Source of the DNA: CAZKVJ01 sp964556225 | GTDB taxonomy: Bacteria; Actinomycetota; Acidimicrobiia; Acidimicrobiales; Ilumatobacteraceae | NCBI GenBank assembly: GCA_964556225.1 | Contig: CAZKVJ010000004.1 | Location: 1 to 64,000 of the forward strand | Direction of reading: 5' to 3' | DNA length: 64,000 nucleotides | Shown here: positions 16,674-24,399 of the stretch, in pieces | Layout of the letters: every line of letters begins with the position of its first letter | How positions within the stretch are numbered: position 1 is the stretch's first letter | The notes under the pieces: generated by a model | The model's database searches: none | The model's input: only the letters and a program-made list of their open reading frames with translations | Told to the model about the DNA's origin: nothing | Position numbers and translations under genes: made by a program

Positions 16674-17519
16674 ATGACGAACGCCACCGAGCCGGAGCCC
16701 GCCTTCCCCGTGCCGACCAGCCTGTCGCCGTCCCGGGTCGAGGCGTTCACCAGCTGCCCCCTGGCGTTCCGCTTCTCCAGCATCGAGCGCCTCCCCGAGC
16801 CGCCGAGCCCGCACACCACGAAGGGGTCGCTCGTCCACCGAGCGCTCGAGCTGCTGTTCACCCGGCCCGCGCCGGAGCGCACCCCGGCCGCTGCCCACCA
16901 GGCGCTCGAGGCCGCCTGGGCGGAGTACCTGAGCGACCCAGAGCTCCTCCTCCTCGGCCTCGACGCTCACGAGCTCGACGAGTTCCTCGACGATGCGCGA
17001 TCGCTCGTCGACGCCTACCTCGCCATGGAAGACCCCACCGCCGTGCGCGACATCGGCCTCGAGCTGCGCCTCGAAGCCGAGATCGACGGGCTCACGCTGC
17101 GGGGCATCATCGACCGGCTCGAGCTCGATCGAGCGGGCGAGCTGGTCGTCACCGACTACAAGACCGGCCGGGCACCCAACAGGTCCTTCGAGCAGCAGCG
17201 CCTCATCGGGGTCAACACGTACTCGCTCCTGGTGCACCGGGTGCTGGGCCGGATGCCGGCCCGGGTGCGGCTCATGTACCTCCGCAGCGGCGAGGTCATC
17301 GAGTCGACACCTTCCCAGCAGTCGGTCCAGTACGCGTCGGTGCGCACCACCGCAGTGTGGAAGGCGGTCGAGCAGGCGTGCACCACCGGTGAGTTCCGGC
17401 CTCGCCCGGGGCCGCTGTGCTCGGGCTGCTCCTTCCAGCGATGGTGCCCCGCCTTCGACGGAGATCCGCAACGGGCGGCAGCCGAGGCGCCGCTCGCCCT
17501 CGTGGGAGCCAGCGCGTGA
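16674..17519 (+). CDS. RecB-like PD-(D/E)XK nuclease with Fe-S cysteines
   Basis: 281-aa stand-alone RecB-family nuclease. The core is ELRLEAEIDG, GIIDRLE (the D of PD) and VVTDYKTG (the ExK-type segment DYKTG), followed by the QxxxY-like helix QQRLIGVNTYSLL. One cysteine near the N-terminus (FTSCPLAFR) and three at the C-terminus (LCSGCSFQRWC) match the iron-sulfur staple of AddB/Cas4-type nucleases. It probably processes DNA ends in the cytoplasm. It is coupled by a GTGA overlap to the PAP2 gene, which has no obvious functional link. Confidence 0.92.
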   Translation: MTNATEPEPAFPVPTSLSPSRVEAFTSCPLAFRFSSIERLPEPPSPHTTKGSLVHRALELLFTRPAPERTPAAAHQALEAAWAEYLSDPELLLLGLDAHELDEFLDDARSLVDAYLAMEDPTAVRDIGLELRLEAEIDGLTLRGIIDRLELDRAGELVVTDYKTGRAPNRSFEQQRLIGVNTYSLLVHRVLGRMPARVRLMYLRSGEVIESTPSQQSVQYASVRTTAVWKAVEQACTTGEFRPRPGPLCSGCSFQRWCPAFDGDPQRAAAEAPLALVGASA

Positions 17520-18115
17520 GCGCGCTCGCTCCCACCCCCGAGCTCACCGTCGTCGGCGGCGACGCCGTCCCCGGCACGGGTCACTTCGGCCCCGCCGTAG
17601 ACCGGTTCGACACCTGGGTCGACGAGCAGCTTGAGCGCCTCCGCGGGCGGCCCCTGCCGGACCTCGTGTTCACGAGCGCCAGCCACGTCGGCGACTTCGC
17701 CACGGTGTGGCACGCGCTCGGCACCGTCACCCACCTCGCCGGGCGCCAGGGATGGCGCCGGTCACTCGCCCTATCGTCGCTCCTCGGGCTCGAGAGCCTC
17801 GTCGTCAACCAGGGGGTCAAGCGGTTCTTCGACCGGCGACGACCGACCACCACCGGTGACGAGCGCTTCGACATCCGCACGCCCTCCACCACCTCGTTCC
17901 CCAGCGGCCACGCATCGTCGGCGTTCTTCGCCGCCACCGTGCTCACCACCTGGGGCGGGCGGTCCAGCGCACCGCTCTGGTACGGCATCGCCGCCGTCGT
18001 CGCCACCAGCCGGGCGTACGTGCGCATCCACCACGCCAGCGACGTCATCGCCGGCGCGGCGCTCGGGCTGGGCCTGGGCCTCGCCGTGCGACCGCTCGTG
18101 CGCCGCCTGGCCTGA
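17516..18115 (+). CDS. PAP2-family membrane phosphatase
   Basis: 199-aa phosphatidic-acid-phosphatase-type protein. The three signature pieces are present: KRFFDRRRP, SFPSGHASSAF and SRAYVRIHHASDVIAG, supplying the phosphate-binding Lys/Arg and the catalytic histidines. Several hydrophobic segments place it in the membrane. It could dephosphorylate a lipid phosphate or an undecaprenyl/polyprenyl pyrophosphate. The GTG start overlaps the nuclease stop. Confidence 0.92.
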   Translation: MSALAPTPELTVVGGDAVPGTGHFGPAVDRFDTWVDEQLERLRGRPLPDLVFTSASHVGDFATVWHALGTVTHLAGRQGWRRSLALSSLLGLESLVVNQGVKRFFDRRRPTTTGDERFDIRTPSTTSFPSGHASSAFFAATVLTTWGGRSSAPLWYGIAAVVATSRAYVRIHHASDVIAGAALGLGLGLAVRPLVRRLA

Positions 18116-18156
18116 GCGCGCCCCGGCCCGGCGGTGGAATTCGGGTCCCGACGTCC

Positions 18157-18162
18157 TACGGT
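18157..18162 (+). promoter_or_regulatory. Leaderless -10 (TACGGT) of the DsbA-like gene
   Basis: TACGGT, 7 nt before the ATG at 18170; it excludes a start at 18134. Confidence 0.6.
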
Positions 18163-18169
18163 TGACCAC

Positions 18170-18772
18170 ATGGTGACCCGCCGCTTCGCCATCACCTGGG
18201 ACTACCGCTGCCCATACGCTCGCATCGCCCACGACCACGCCGTCACTGCGCTGCGGGCCGGCGCCGGCTGGGACGTGGCGTTCATGCCCTTCTCGCTCGG
18301 GCAGGCCCACGTCGAGCCCGGCGAACCGGACATCTGGGACGACCCCAGCCGCGACACCGGCATCCTGGCCTTGCAGGTCGGGGTGGCCGTGCGCGACCGA
18401 TGGCCGGCGGCGTTCCTCGAGGTGCACCACGGCCTCTTCGAGCTGCGGCACCGCCACGGTGGGAGCCTCCTCGACCCGACGCAGCTGGCCAAGGTGCTCC
18501 ACGACCACGGCCTCGACGCCGACGAGGTGATGGCCGAGGTCGCCACCGGCCGCCCGCTCGCGACCATCCGCGACGAGCACACGACCTCGGTGCGCACCCA
18601 CCACGTGTGGGGTGTGCCCACGTTCCTCGTGGGGGATCGCGCCGTGTTCGTACGCCTGCTCGAGCCACCCGGGGGCGACGCCACGCTCGCCGTCGCCACC
18701 ATCGAGCGGGTGCTCGACCAGATCGACTGGCCGATGCTGAACGAGCTGAAGCACACCACCGTCCCCCGCTGA
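18170..18772 (+). CDS. DsbA-family (thioredoxin-fold) protein
   Basis: 200-aa DsbA/FrnE-like thioredoxin-fold protein. ITWDYRCPYAR holds a single-cysteine CPYA site instead of CxxC, and HHVWGVPTFLVGDRAVF contains the cis-proline loop. There is no signal peptide, so it is cytoplasmic. In a mycothiol-using organism such proteins may act as mycothiol-dependent reductases or isomerases; this is inference. It is followed by an independently promoted WS/DGAT gene. Confidence 0.85.
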   Translation: MVTRRFAITWDYRCPYARIAHDHAVTALRAGAGWDVAFMPFSLGQAHVEPGEPDIWDDPSRDTGILALQVGVAVRDRWPAAFLEVHHGLFELRHRHGGSLLDPTQLAKVLHDHGLDADEVMAEVATGRPLATIRDEHTTSVRTHHVWGVPTFLVGDRAVFVRLLEPPGGDATLAVATIERVLDQIDWPMLNELKHTTVPR

Positions 18773-18804
18773 CCGAGCCGGCCGCGCCCGCCGTCCGGCT
18801 CGCG

Positions 18805-18810
18805 TAGCCT
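18805..18810 (+). promoter_or_regulatory. Leaderless -10 (TAGCCT) of the WS/DGAT gene
   Basis: TAGCCT, 9 nt before the ATG at 18820. Confidence 0.5.
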
Positions 18811-18819
18811 CGTCCTCCT

Positions 18820-20211
18820 ATGGCCGCGGAGCTGCCCACCTTCGACCGGACGATGACCGACTCGGAGGGGCTGATGTGGCGCCTCGAGAAGGACCCCCAC
18901 CTCTCGTCGAACTTCGGCAACGTCACGATCCTCGATCGCCCGCCCGACCAGGACCAGCTGCTGCGCCGTCTCGAGCGGGCGGCGCGGGTGGTGCCCCGGC
19001 TGCGCCAGCGCGTGCAGCCCGCGCCGGCGAACCTCATGGCACCGTCGTGGGTCGACGACCCGGACTTCGACCTACACCGCCACGTGCGCCGCGTCGCCCT
19101 GCCGAAGCCGGGCTCGATGCGCCAGCTGCTCGACCTCGCCACGCTGATGGTGAACGACCCGTTCGACCGGACCCGCCCGCTGTGGCAGTTCACGGTGGTC
19201 GAGGGCCTCCGCGACGAGCGGGCCGCACTGATCCAGAAGCTGCACCACACGATCACCGACGGCGAGGGCGGCGTCGCGCTGTCGCTGCAGTTCCTCGACC
19301 TCGAGCGCCACGCGCCCGAGCCTCCCCCGCTGCCCGACGGTCACGACGACGCGGTCGGGGTCACCGGACCGCCGCCCGACCCGGCCGAGGCCATGCGTGA
19401 GCTGCTGGCCGGCTCCATGCGCATGCCGATCGGCCTGCTCCGCCAGCTGCGAGAGCTGCTCGCCGACCCCACCCAGATCCCGGGGGCCGGCGCGGCGATG
19501 GCCGAGACGCTGCGGGGCATCCTGACCCAGCTCGCCGAGGTGGACCGCGCCCGCTCCCCGCTGTGGACCGAGCGCTCGCTCGGCCGCCGGCTCGAGGCGC
19601 TGCGGGTCCCGTTCCGCTCCACCCGCGATGCGGCGCGCCGCCTCGGCGGCACGCTCAACACGGCGTTCCTCACCGCCGCCGCCGACGCCGCCGGCCGCTA
19701 CCACCGCGAGCTCGGCGCCCCGGTCGAGACGCTCCGGGCCTCGATGGCCATCAGCACCCGGACGGCGTCGAGCGGGGCGAACGCCTTCAATCTGGCCCGG
19801 ATGCTCGTCCCCACCGGCGAGATGCCCGTCGACGAGCGGTTCCGGGCGATCCAGGAGGCGACCACGTCCGCCCGCGAGGCGAGCACCACCGCGTCGCTGG
19901 ACACGGTCGCGGCGGTCGCTGCGACGCTCCCGACGTCACTCGTGACCCGGCTGGTGCGAACCCAGGCCCAGACGGTCGACTTCGCCACGTCGAACGTGCG
20001 AGCCGCGTCGTTCCCCGTGTACGTCGGCGGGGCACGGGTCGTCGAGAACTATCCGATCGGCCCGCTGCTCGGGGTGGCGTTCAACCTCACCCTGCTCTCG
20101 TACCACGGCTCGCTCGACATGGGCCTCAACACCGACACCGCCGCCGTGGAGCGCCCGGCCCTGCTGGCCAAGCACCTCCGCCGGGCCTTCAAGGACCTGG
20201 CGAAGGCCTGA
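18820..20211 (+). CDS. Wax ester synthase/diacylglycerol acyltransferase (WS/DGAT)
   Basis: 463-aa acyltransferase joining acyl-CoA to diacylglycerol or a fatty alcohol, the last step of storage-lipid synthesis in actinobacteria. The active-site motif HHTITDGEG (HHxxxDG) lies near residues 143-151; the N-terminal FDRTMTDSEGLMWRLE replaces the more common PLSPxD-type start. The later segment NFAT-like VDFATSNVRA and a final NPIG-like ENYPIGPLLG are family features. It probably works at the membrane. A single promoter serves it. Confidence 0.92.
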   Translation: MAAELPTFDRTMTDSEGLMWRLEKDPHLSSNFGNVTILDRPPDQDQLLRRLERAARVVPRLRQRVQPAPANLMAPSWVDDPDFDLHRHVRRVALPKPGSMRQLLDLATLMVNDPFDRTRPLWQFTVVEGLRDERAALIQKLHHTITDGEGGVALSLQFLDLERHAPEPPPLPDGHDDAVGVTGPPPDPAEAMRELLAGSMRMPIGLLRQLRELLADPTQIPGAGAAMAETLRGILTQLAEVDRARSPLWTERSLGRRLEALRVPFRSTRDAARRLGGTLNTAFLTAAADAAGRYHRELGAPVETLRASMAISTRTASSGANAFNLARMLVPTGEMPVDERFRAIQEATTSAREASTTASLDTVAAVAATLPTSLVTRLVRTQAQTVDFATSNVRAASFPVYVGGARVVENYPIGPLLGVAFNLTLLSYHGSLDMGLNTDTAAVERPALLAKHLRRAFKDLAKA

Positions 20212-20213
20212 GG

Positions 20214-20393
20214 TCAGGATTCGGAGGAGCCCACCGGCTCGGCGTCGACCGCGGTGAGCAGGGTGCGGACGTCGAGCAGGAGGTCGGCGACCTCGTCGGT
20301 GGAGACCAGCTCGCGACGCAGCATCTCCGCGAGGGCCTTGTCGATCACCGAGAGTGCCTCGTTGATGACGGCCGTCTCACGAGTGTCGGTCAT
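20214..20393 (-). CDS. Small conserved-looking protein, 59 aa
   Basis: Mostly helical, acidic 59-residue protein with the core VIDKALAEMLRRELVSTDEVADLLLDVR. GGAGGG precedes the ATG at 20393 by about 6 nt, and a TACGGT lies some 50 nt upstream (20444-20449), so the gene looks real and leadered. It converges on the WS/DGAT gene with a 2-bp gap. No family recognised; a small protein-protein interaction module is possible. Confidence 0.65.
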   Translation of the reverse strand: MTDTRETAVINEALSVIDKALAEMLRRELVSTDEVADLLLDVRTLLTAVDAEPVGSSES

Positions 20394-20443
20394 CTGAGCC
20401 CTCCAGTCGTCTGGCTTGGCGCGTGCTGTCGCCGGTCGGGGCA

Positions 20444-20449
20444 ACCGTA
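20444..20449 (-). promoter_or_regulatory. Candidate -10 (TACGGT) of the 59-aa gene
   Basis: TACGGT on the minus strand, about 50 nt before the ATG at 20393, which carries its own ribosome binding site. Confidence 0.35.
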
Positions 20450-20534
20450 CCGAACCGGCACGGGTGCCACCGACATGGTACCGGCCCACCTCGCGTTTGC
20501 TCACCGCGCTGGGGCTGCTCGCCCGAGTCGGGCC

Positions 20535-20540
20535 TACCAT
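20535..20540 (+). promoter_or_regulatory. Leaderless -10 (TACCAT) of the SDR gene
   Basis: TACCAT, 8 nt before the ATG at 20549. Confidence 0.55.
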
Positions 20541-20548
20541 CGCACGCC

Positions 20549-21358
20549 ATGGAGCTGGCAGGACGCACCACGGTCGTCACCGGCGCCGGCCGAGGCATCG
20601 GCCGGGCGCTCGCGCACCGCTTCCACGCCGCCTGTGCCAACGTGGTGCTGGCCGACGTGCTGGCCGACGAGGTGACGGCTGAGGCCGCCCGGCTCGATGG
20701 CCGTCGAGCCGGCTCCGCGAGCGCCGTCGTCGTCGACCTCTCCACCCGTGACGGCAACCGGGCCTTGGTCGACGCCGCCGAGGCTGCGTACGGCCCGGTC
20801 GACCTGTTCTTCGCCAACGCCGGGGTGGGGCTCGGCACCGACCTCGAGACCGCCGAGGCTGACTGGCAGCTGGCCTTCAACGTCAACGTGCACGCCCACC
20901 GCTGGGCAGCCGAGCGCCTGCTCCCGGGCTGGCTCGAACGGGGCGAGGGGTACTTCTGCTCCACTGCGTCCGCCGCCGGGCTGCTCACCCAGATCGGCTC
21001 GGCGCCGTACTCGGTCACCAAGCACGCCGCCGTGGCCTTCGCCGAGTGGATCGCCATCACCTACGGCGACCGCGGCATCAAGGTGAGCTGCCTGTGCCCC
21101 CAGGGTGTGAACACCGACATGCTCCGCGCCGGCGACACCCCCGGGGCCGGCGCCCCGAGCGACGTCGTGCGCAGCGCCGGGCACGTCCTGGAGCCCGAGG
21201 AGGTGGCAGCCGCGGTCCTCGAGGCGATCCAGCGCGAGCAGTTCCTGATCCTGCCCCACCCCGAGGTGCACGAGTACCTGCGCCGCAAGGCCGACGACCC
21301 GGACCGCTGGATCGCCGGCATGCGCCGGCTGCAGGCTCGCGTCATGGGTGCCCGGTGA
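20549..21358 (+). CDS. SDR family oxidoreductase
   Basis: 269-aa classical short-chain dehydrogenase: TGAGRGIG nucleotide loop at residues 11-18, ANAG, STASAAG with the catalytic Ser, and YSVTK with Tyr/Lys. The C-terminus has PQGVNTDML, the usual substrate lid start. There is no signal peptide. The stop overlaps the GTG of a small downstream gene, so the two are translationally coupled. Substrate unknown. Confidence 0.92.
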   Translation: MELAGRTTVVTGAGRGIGRALAHRFHAACANVVLADVLADEVTAEAARLDGRRAGSASAVVVDLSTRDGNRALVDAAEAAYGPVDLFFANAGVGLGTDLETAEADWQLAFNVNVHAHRWAAERLLPGWLERGEGYFCSTASAAGLLTQIGSAPYSVTKHAAVAFAEWIAITYGDRGIKVSCLCPQGVNTDMLRAGDTPGAGAPSDVVRSAGHVLEPEEVAAAVLEAIQREQFLILPHPEVHEYLRRKADDPDRWIAGMRRLQARVMGAR

Positions 21359-21630
21359 GCAAGGAGACGACGCCCGTCGACGACGGGCTCGACCGCCTCG
21401 GTCTGCACCGGGGCGAGACGGTGCGGTTCCGCCGTCACGAGGGCGGGCAATGGCACGAGGGGCGGGTGGCCGCGGTCGCCGCCGACGGCAGCGTCACGCT
21501 CCACGACGCCGACGGATCGGCCCGGTCGCTGGTGCCCGAGCGTCTCGAGGTCCGCCGCCCCGGCCGGCGGGGCACCCTGGAGTGGCAGCGAGTCGCCGAG
21601 CTCGGCTGGGAGCAGCTCAGCCTCTGGTGA
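21355..21630 (+). CDS. Hypothetical 91-aa SH3-like small protein
   Basis: Short protein with a GETVRFRRHEGGQWHEGRV strand pair followed by AADGSVTLHDADGSARSL, a pattern that looks like a small SH3/Tudor-like barrel, and a C-terminal EWQRVAELGWEQLSLW helix. GTG start overlaps the SDR stop (GTGA), which supports it being a real gene. No family recognised. Confidence 0.7.
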   Translation: MSKETTPVDDGLDRLGLHRGETVRFRRHEGGQWHEGRVAAVAADGSVTLHDADGSARSLVPERLEVRRPGRRGTLEWQRVAELGWEQLSLW

Positions 21631-21665
21631 GCCCACCCGACCCGTGGCGGTGCACGGGTGCCGTC

Positions 21666-21671
21666 TAGGTT
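21666..21671 (+). promoter_or_regulatory. Leaderless -10 (TAGGTT) of the DUF7064-like gene
   Basis: TAGGTT, 7 nt before the ATG at 21679; it excludes a GTG at 21658. Confidence 0.6.
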
Positions 21672-21678
21672 GACCGCC

Positions 21679-22704
21679 ATGGGGGTACGACTCGAACCGT
21701 CCGACGAGTACATGCACGAGCTGGGCCCGGAGCCCAACTTCAACGAGAGCATGTACATCAACTGCTTCGACCCTCGCCACCAGGTCGGTGGCTGGTTCCG
21801 GATGGGCAACCGGGCCAACGAGGGCTACGCCGAGATGACCATCTGCGTCTACCTGCCGGATGGGCGCGTGGGATTCATGTTCAAGCGGCCGAACATCGAC
21901 TCGAACCACAAGCTCGATGCCGGCGGGCTCACCTGGACGATGGTCCGCCCGTTCGAGGAGCTGCGCATCGACTACGTCGGGAAGGTGGTCGTGCTCGACG
22001 AGCCCGAGCAGATGGCCGACCCGAAGACGGCGTTCACCAACAACCCGTACGCCGAGTGCGAGGTGCACCTCACCTTCACCGGACAGGGCCGCGCCAGCAT
22101 GTTCGGCGGTGAGCCCGACGAGCCGCACGAGGCGCCGGGCGAGGAGTTCGCCAAGGGCCACTACGAGCAGCTCGTCGCCGGAACGGGCTCGATCCGCGTC
22201 GGCGACGAGGAGTGGGAGATCGACGGCTTCGGCCTGCGGGACCACTCGTGGGGTCCCCGGTACTGGCAGGCCCCCTGGTACTACCGGTGGCTCACCGCCA
22301 ACTTCGGCGCCGACCTCGGGTTCATGGCCAGCCGCGTCGCGAAGAAGGACGGGCCCGGGACCCGCGGCGGCTTCGTGTGGGAGGACGGCACCCTGCACCT
22401 GTGCGACCACGTCGAGGTTCGCACCGAGACCCGCGGCGACGACGAGTACCACCAGCGGATCGAGGGGCTGCTGCGCTCCAGCCGCAGCGATCGCGAGTGG
22501 CGCTTCGAAGGCGAGGTGATGAGCCTGATCCCGCTGCGCAACCGCCGCCAGTCACCCGACGGCGAGTGGCTGATGACGCGCATCAGCGAGGGGATGACGC
22601 GCTGGCGCATCACCGAGGGCGAGCACGCCGGCGCCGAGGGGTACGGGCTGTCGGAGTACCTCGACCAGATCATCGACGGACGACCCGTCGGCACCGCGGA
22701 GTAG
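21679..22704 (+). CDS. DUF7064/DUF7065-like protein
   Basis: 341-aa protein of an actinobacterial family resembling DUF7064/7065 and the CrtC/AttH lipocalin-like barrels. Conserved-looking pieces are GGWFRMGNRANEGYAEM, the central GFGLRDHSWGPRYWQ and GEHAGAEGYGLSEYLDQI at the C-terminus. The RDHSWGPR motif is the best recognition feature. There is no signal peptide. These genes often neighbour lipid or steroid catabolism genes, as here, but no reaction is established. Convergent with the MDMPI gene. Confidence 0.75.
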   Translation: MGVRLEPSDEYMHELGPEPNFNESMYINCFDPRHQVGGWFRMGNRANEGYAEMTICVYLPDGRVGFMFKRPNIDSNHKLDAGGLTWTMVRPFEELRIDYVGKVVVLDEPEQMADPKTAFTNNPYAECEVHLTFTGQGRASMFGGEPDEPHEAPGEEFAKGHYEQLVAGTGSIRVGDEEWEIDGFGLRDHSWGPRYWQAPWYYRWLTANFGADLGFMASRVAKKDGPGTRGGFVWEDGTLHLCDHVEVRTETRGDDEYHQRIEGLLRSSRSDREWRFEGEVMSLIPLRNRRQSPDGEWLMTRISEGMTRWRITEGEHAGAEGYGLSEYLDQIIDGRPVGTAE

Positions 22705-22712
22705 CCCGGGCG

Positions 22713-23438
22713 TCACGTCAGCGCGGCACGGGCCACGAAGCGCGCCGCCACCTCGGCGTCGCCGAGCACCTCGACCGCCTCGAGCGAGGTCCGGCGCCAC
22801 ATCACCCGCAGCAGCACCTGCGCACGGCCCCGGATGGCGGCGTCACCCCTGGCGTGCTCGCGCGTCGTGACGATCGACCCGTCGCCGTCCTCGCGCACGA
22901 ACCACTCCCCCGTCACGTCGGTGCAGTGGAGATGGACCGAGCCGCCGAGCGGCTCGGCGTCGGGAGCACGCCACACCGTGAAGTGCTCGAGGAGCTCGTC
23001 GATGCCGTCGCTGGCCAGCCAGGCATCCACCACCGGGTCGCGACCGGCGGCTTCCTCGGCGTCCATGCGGTGCACGAGCGTCTCGTGCGCCATCCGGCGT
23101 ACCACGAAGCCGGTGTCGGTACGCTCCGACCACGTCCACACCGGGGTGTCGTCGGGGGTGCCGCGAAGGGCGTCGATCAGGTGGTCGAGGCCGGCCCGGT
23201 ACCACGGGAGCAGCTGGGCATCAGCGGGTCGAGCGATCCGGACACCGCTCGGGTCCGTCAGCCGTCGCTCGACCACCTCGCTCCAGAAGCGGTGCACCTC
23301 ACCCAGGTGCCACACCAGCTCGGCCACGTCCCATCCGGGGCACGCCGGCACCGCGGCCGTCGGCGGGACGGCTCCGGCGGCGTCGGCGAACGCCTCACCG
23401 TCGCGCCGGAGCGCAGCGAGCAGCGCGACCCGGTCCAC
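22713..23438 (-). CDS. Mycothiol-dependent maleylpyruvate isomerase-family protein (TIGR03083 type)
   Basis: 241-aa DinB/MDMPI-fold protein. VPACPGWDVAELVWHLGEVH contains the first metal histidine, and MAHETLVHRMDAEEA the HExxxHR-type site, as in mycothiol-dependent isomerases and transferases. The C-terminal part is the usual SCP2-like MDMPI_C domain. The GTG at 23438 is 8 nt after TACGGT. It probably uses mycothiol, matching the Mca gene nearby, but the substrate is unknown. Confidence 0.87.
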   Translation of the reverse strand: MDRVALLAALRRDGEAFADAAGAVPPTAAVPACPGWDVAELVWHLGEVHRFWSEVVERRLTDPSGVRIARPADAQLLPWYRAGLDHLIDALRGTPDDTPVWTWSERTDTGFVVRRMAHETLVHRMDAEEAAGRDPVVDAWLASDGIDELLEHFTVWRAPDAEPLGGSVHLHCTDVTGEWFVREDGDGSIVTTREHARGDAAIRGRAQVLLRVMWRRTSLEAVEVLGDAEVAARFVARAALT

Positions 23439-23446
23439 TGGTGCGG

Positions 23447-23452
23447 ACCGTA
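23447..23452 (-). promoter_or_regulatory. Leaderless -10 (TACGGT) of the MDMPI-family gene
   Basis: TACGGT on the minus strand, 8 nt before the GTG at 23438. Confidence 0.55.
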
Positions 23453-23475
23453 CCCCCTCGGAGCGTCGTGAGCGC

Positions 23476-24357
23476 TCAGATGTCCCTGGTGGCCCCGGCC
23501 AGGCGGCGCCACTCGTCCATCGGCAGCGCCCGTGGATCGGCCGTGAGGACCTGCACGCCCACGTGGTCGGCGCCGGCGTCGAGGTGCGCCCGGATGCGCC
23601 CCACCACGGTGTCGAGGTCTCCCCAGGCGACGATCGCGTCGACGAGCGAGTCGCTCGGGCCCGCCAGATCCTCCTCGGTCCAGCCGAGCCGGCGAAGGTT
23701 GTTGGTGTAGTTCGGCAGGCCGAGATAGGTGGACATGAACCGACGGGCCGTCGCACGGGCGACGGCGGGATCCCGTTCGAGCACCACGGCCTGCTCCGGT
23801 GCCAGCAGCGGACCCGAGCCGAGCAGCTCGCGGGCGACGGCGGTGTGCTCGACCGGCACGAAGTAGGGGTGGGCGCCGAGCCCTCGCTCGGCGGACAGCC
23901 GGAGCATCCTCGGTCCGAGCGCGGCGAGGACCCGCTGCGGTTCGGTGGACGGTGGCGCCGCGAAGTACATGCCCCGGTCCATCGCATCCAGGTACGCCAC
24001 CATGGTCGAGTAGGGGCGGTCGTAGGCGTGCCCGTGCACTCCTTCGACCATCGGGGCATGGCTCACCCCGAGCCCGAGGAGGAAGCGGTTCGGGAAGCGC
24101 TCGGTCAGCGTCTTCCAGCCGGCTTGCATCGTCATCGCCGTTCGGGCGTGGATGCTGGCGACGCCGGTGGCGAGGTTGAGGTGCTCGGTCGCCGACAGCA
24201 GCAACGCGCAGCTGGCAAACGGGTCGCGGCCCACCGCCTCCGGCACCCAGACCGTGCGGTAGCCGATCGCCTCGAGCTCCGCGACTGCGTCTTGGGCCGC
24301 CGCCATCGGCTGGGCGTCGAGCTGGAAGGTCCACAGGCCCACTCGTCCGAGATCCAT
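23476..24357 (-). CDS. LLM-class (F420-dependent-type) oxidoreductase
   Basis: 293-aa luciferase-like enzyme: GRVGLWTFQLDAQP, IGYRTVWVPEAVGRDPF, LNLATGVASIHARTAM and RFLLGLGVSHAP match the F420-type family. ATG at 24357 is 6 nt after TACCGT. It is divergent from the S9 peptidase, and both -10 boxes fall within about 30 bp of each other. Third LLM enzyme in this window; not a close copy of the other two. Confidence 0.9.
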   Translation of the reverse strand: MDLGRVGLWTFQLDAQPMAAAQDAVAELEAIGYRTVWVPEAVGRDPFASCALLLSATEHLNLATGVASIHARTAMTMQAGWKTLTERFPNRFLLGLGVSHAPMVEGVHGHAYDRPYSTMVAYLDAMDRGMYFAAPPSTEPQRVLAALGPRMLRLSAERGLGAHPYFVPVEHTAVARELLGSGPLLAPEQAVVLERDPAVARATARRFMSTYLGLPNYTNNLRRLGWTEEDLAGPSDSLVDAIVAWGDLDTVVGRIRAHLDAGADHVGVQVLTADPRALPMDEWRRLAGATRDI

Positions 24358-24363
24358 GTCCCC

Positions 24364-24369
24364 ACGGTA
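24364..24369 (-). promoter_or_regulatory. Leaderless -10 (TACCGT) of the LLM gene
   Basis: TACCGT on the minus strand, 6 nt before the ATG at 24357, back to back with the box at 24387. Confidence 0.55.
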
Positions 24370-24386
24370 GGCGTCGACGCGTTCGC

Positions 24387-24392
24387 TACCGT
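24387..24392 (+). promoter_or_regulatory. Leaderless -10 (TACCGT) of the S9 peptidase
   Basis: TACCGT, 7 nt before the GTG at 24400. Confidence 0.6.
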
Positions 24393-24399
24393 CACCGGG

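Noticed and set aside
22834..24399. A 522-codon N-terminal extension of the S9 peptidase frame
   Set aside because: It runs antisense to two well-supported minus-strand genes, and the GTG at 24400 has a proper promoter.
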